Assembly: GCA_937928335.1 (NCBI GenBank)
Contig: CALFWN010000401.1
Location: 1 to 5,335 of the forward strand
Source of the DNA: an uncultured Litoreibacter sp.
GTDB lineage: Bacteria; Pseudomonadota; Alphaproteobacteria; Rhodobacterales; Rhodobacteraceae
Length of the DNA stretch: 5,335 nucleotides
Direction: 5' to 3'
In this document: in pieces, positions 4,929-5,335 of the stretch
How the letters are laid out: the number at the start of each line of letters is the position of its first letter
Position numbering within the stretch: the first letter of the stretch is position 1
The notes under the pieces: model-generated
The model's database searches: none
The model's input: the letters and a program-made list of their open reading frames with translations, nothing else
Told to the model about the DNA's origin: nothing
Position numbers and translations under genes: made by a program

Positions 4929-4962
4929 AGGAGTGGAGGCCTACTCCTGGGCAGGTAGCCTC
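4929..4962. repeat. Overlapping inverted repeats after ffh
   Basis: AGGAGT (4929-4934) pairs with ACTCCT (4943-4948). A competing stem can form between GAGGCCTAC (4936-4944, one bulged C) and GTAGCCTC (4955-4962). The two share bases, so only one can form at a time. No T-tract follows directly. They lie in the ffh-rpsP spacer and would be in the rpsP leader if the two genes are cotranscribed. Confidence 0.4.
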
Positions 4963-4968
4963 AAGGGT

Positions 4969-4987
4969 CGTCTCTTCGAGACGTTTT
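4969..4987 (+). terminator. Hairpin with short T-tract upstream of rpsP (weak terminator or attenuator)
   Basis: CGTCTC (4969-4974) and GAGACG (4978-4983) form a perfect six-base stem with a three-base loop, followed at once by TTTT. This resembles a short intrinsic terminator between ffh and rpsP. The T-tract is short, so read-through is likely, and it may only tune rpsP expression. Confidence 0.45.
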
Positions 4988-5003
4988 CCGAGATTTTCCG
5001 AGA
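4984..5003 (+). repeat. Perfect tandem duplication of a 10-mer
   Basis: TTTTCCGAGA occurs twice head to tail (4984-4993 and 4994-5003), starting right after the hairpin stem and ending 18 bp before the rpsP start codon. It may be a slippage duplication or a leader element; nothing in the sequence tells which. Confidence 0.7.
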
Positions 5004-5021
5004 TACCAGAGAGAGAAATCT

Positions 5022-5335
5022 GTGGCCGTTCGACTCCGCCTCATGCGGATGGGTAAGAAGAAGCAGCCGACCTACCGTGTGGTTGCCGCCGACCGCCGTT
5101 CGCCTCGCGACGGCCGCTTCATCGAGATCGTGGGCACCTACAACCCCCGTCGCGAGCCCTCCGAAATCATCATCAACAACGCCAAGGCCGTCGGCTGGTT
5201 GCGTGAGGGTGCTCAGCCCTCCGAGCGGGTGCGCAAGCTCCTGGAGATCTCGGGAGCCTGGGAAGCCTTCACCAGCGGACGCTCGGTGGAAGACCTTGAA
5301 GCAGAGCAGGCGGCAGCCGCCGCTGCAGCTGCTGC
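5022..5335 (+). CDS. rpsP: 30S ribosomal protein S16 (3' end outside window)
   Basis: S16 is an assembly protein of the small ribosomal subunit. Starting at GTG 5022 the protein reads (V/M)AVRLRLMRMGKKKQP, then TYRVVAADRRSPRDGRFIE, IVGTYNPR and a region with NAKAVGWLREGAQPSERVRKLL. These are the conserved S16 blocks, here in actinobacterial form. The GTG start gives the standard MAV-R-L-R N-terminus; the ATG at 5043 would remove conserved residues. Purine-rich AGAGAGAGAAA lies just upstream as a modest ribosome binding region. The last visible codons after LEAEQ are eight alanines, beginning an Ala-rich C-terminal extension beyond the core domain, and the frame is still open at the window end after 104 codons. 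It follows the ffh tail by 107 bp on the same strand. Confidence 0.93.
   Translation, partial: MAVRLRLMRMGKKKQPTYRVVAADRRSPRDGRFIEIVGTYNPRREPSEIIINNAKAVGWLREGAQPSERVRKLLEISGAWEAFTSGRSVEDLEAEQAAAAAAAA

Overview
The window holds two unrelated pieces of bacterial DNA that meet abruptly near position 4663. Bases 1 to about 4662 look like a Rhodobacterales-type alphaproteobacterium: a DUF1013/TrcR tail, a ClpS of alphaproteobacterial style, an RsmC-like methyltransferase of the kind seen in roseobacters, and the last 23 codons of recR. Bases from about 4666 to the end look like an actinobacterium, probably Acidimicrobiia-like: the Lys/Gly-rich tail of the signal recognition particle protein Ffh followed by rpsP (ribosomal protein S16). 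Taxonomy is judged by eye from protein sequence only.

Layout. (1) 2-388, + strand: the C-terminal part of a DUF1013 (TrcR) regulator, closed by a strong intrinsic terminator. (2) 389-830: a gene-free stretch with a consensus DnaA box and several short dyads. (3) 831-1475, +: a serine-acetyltransferase-like left-handed beta-helix acetyltransferase. It meets tail to tail, 8 bp apart, (4) a leftward three-gene cluster read clpS (3691-3362), RsmC-like methyltransferase (3328-2333), SDR-family protein (2290-1484). The gaps in the cluster are 33 and 42 bp, so it is probably one transcript. (5) A 120-bp divergent promoter region separates clpS from (6) a rightward HAD-family hydrolase (3812-4510). 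(7) A convergent gap with a T-run leads to the 3' end of recR on the minus strand. (8) At the junction recR breaks off and a rightward ffh tail and rpsP begin; rpsP runs off the window end.

How the genes work together: ClpS (N-degron adaptor) and the RsmC-like methyltransferase (probable rRNA guanine methylation) are housekeeping functions. The SDR protein has a normal dinucleotide-binding motif but has lost the catalytic Tyr and Lys, so it may not be an active dehydrogenase. On the right, ffh and rpsP are a normal actinobacterial neighbourhood of protein targeting and translation genes.

I see no mobile element, CRISPR array, tRNA, rRNA or new defence system. The most important observation is the recR/ffh junction, which I read as an assembly chimera rather than biology. 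The next is the degenerate active site of the SDR protein.
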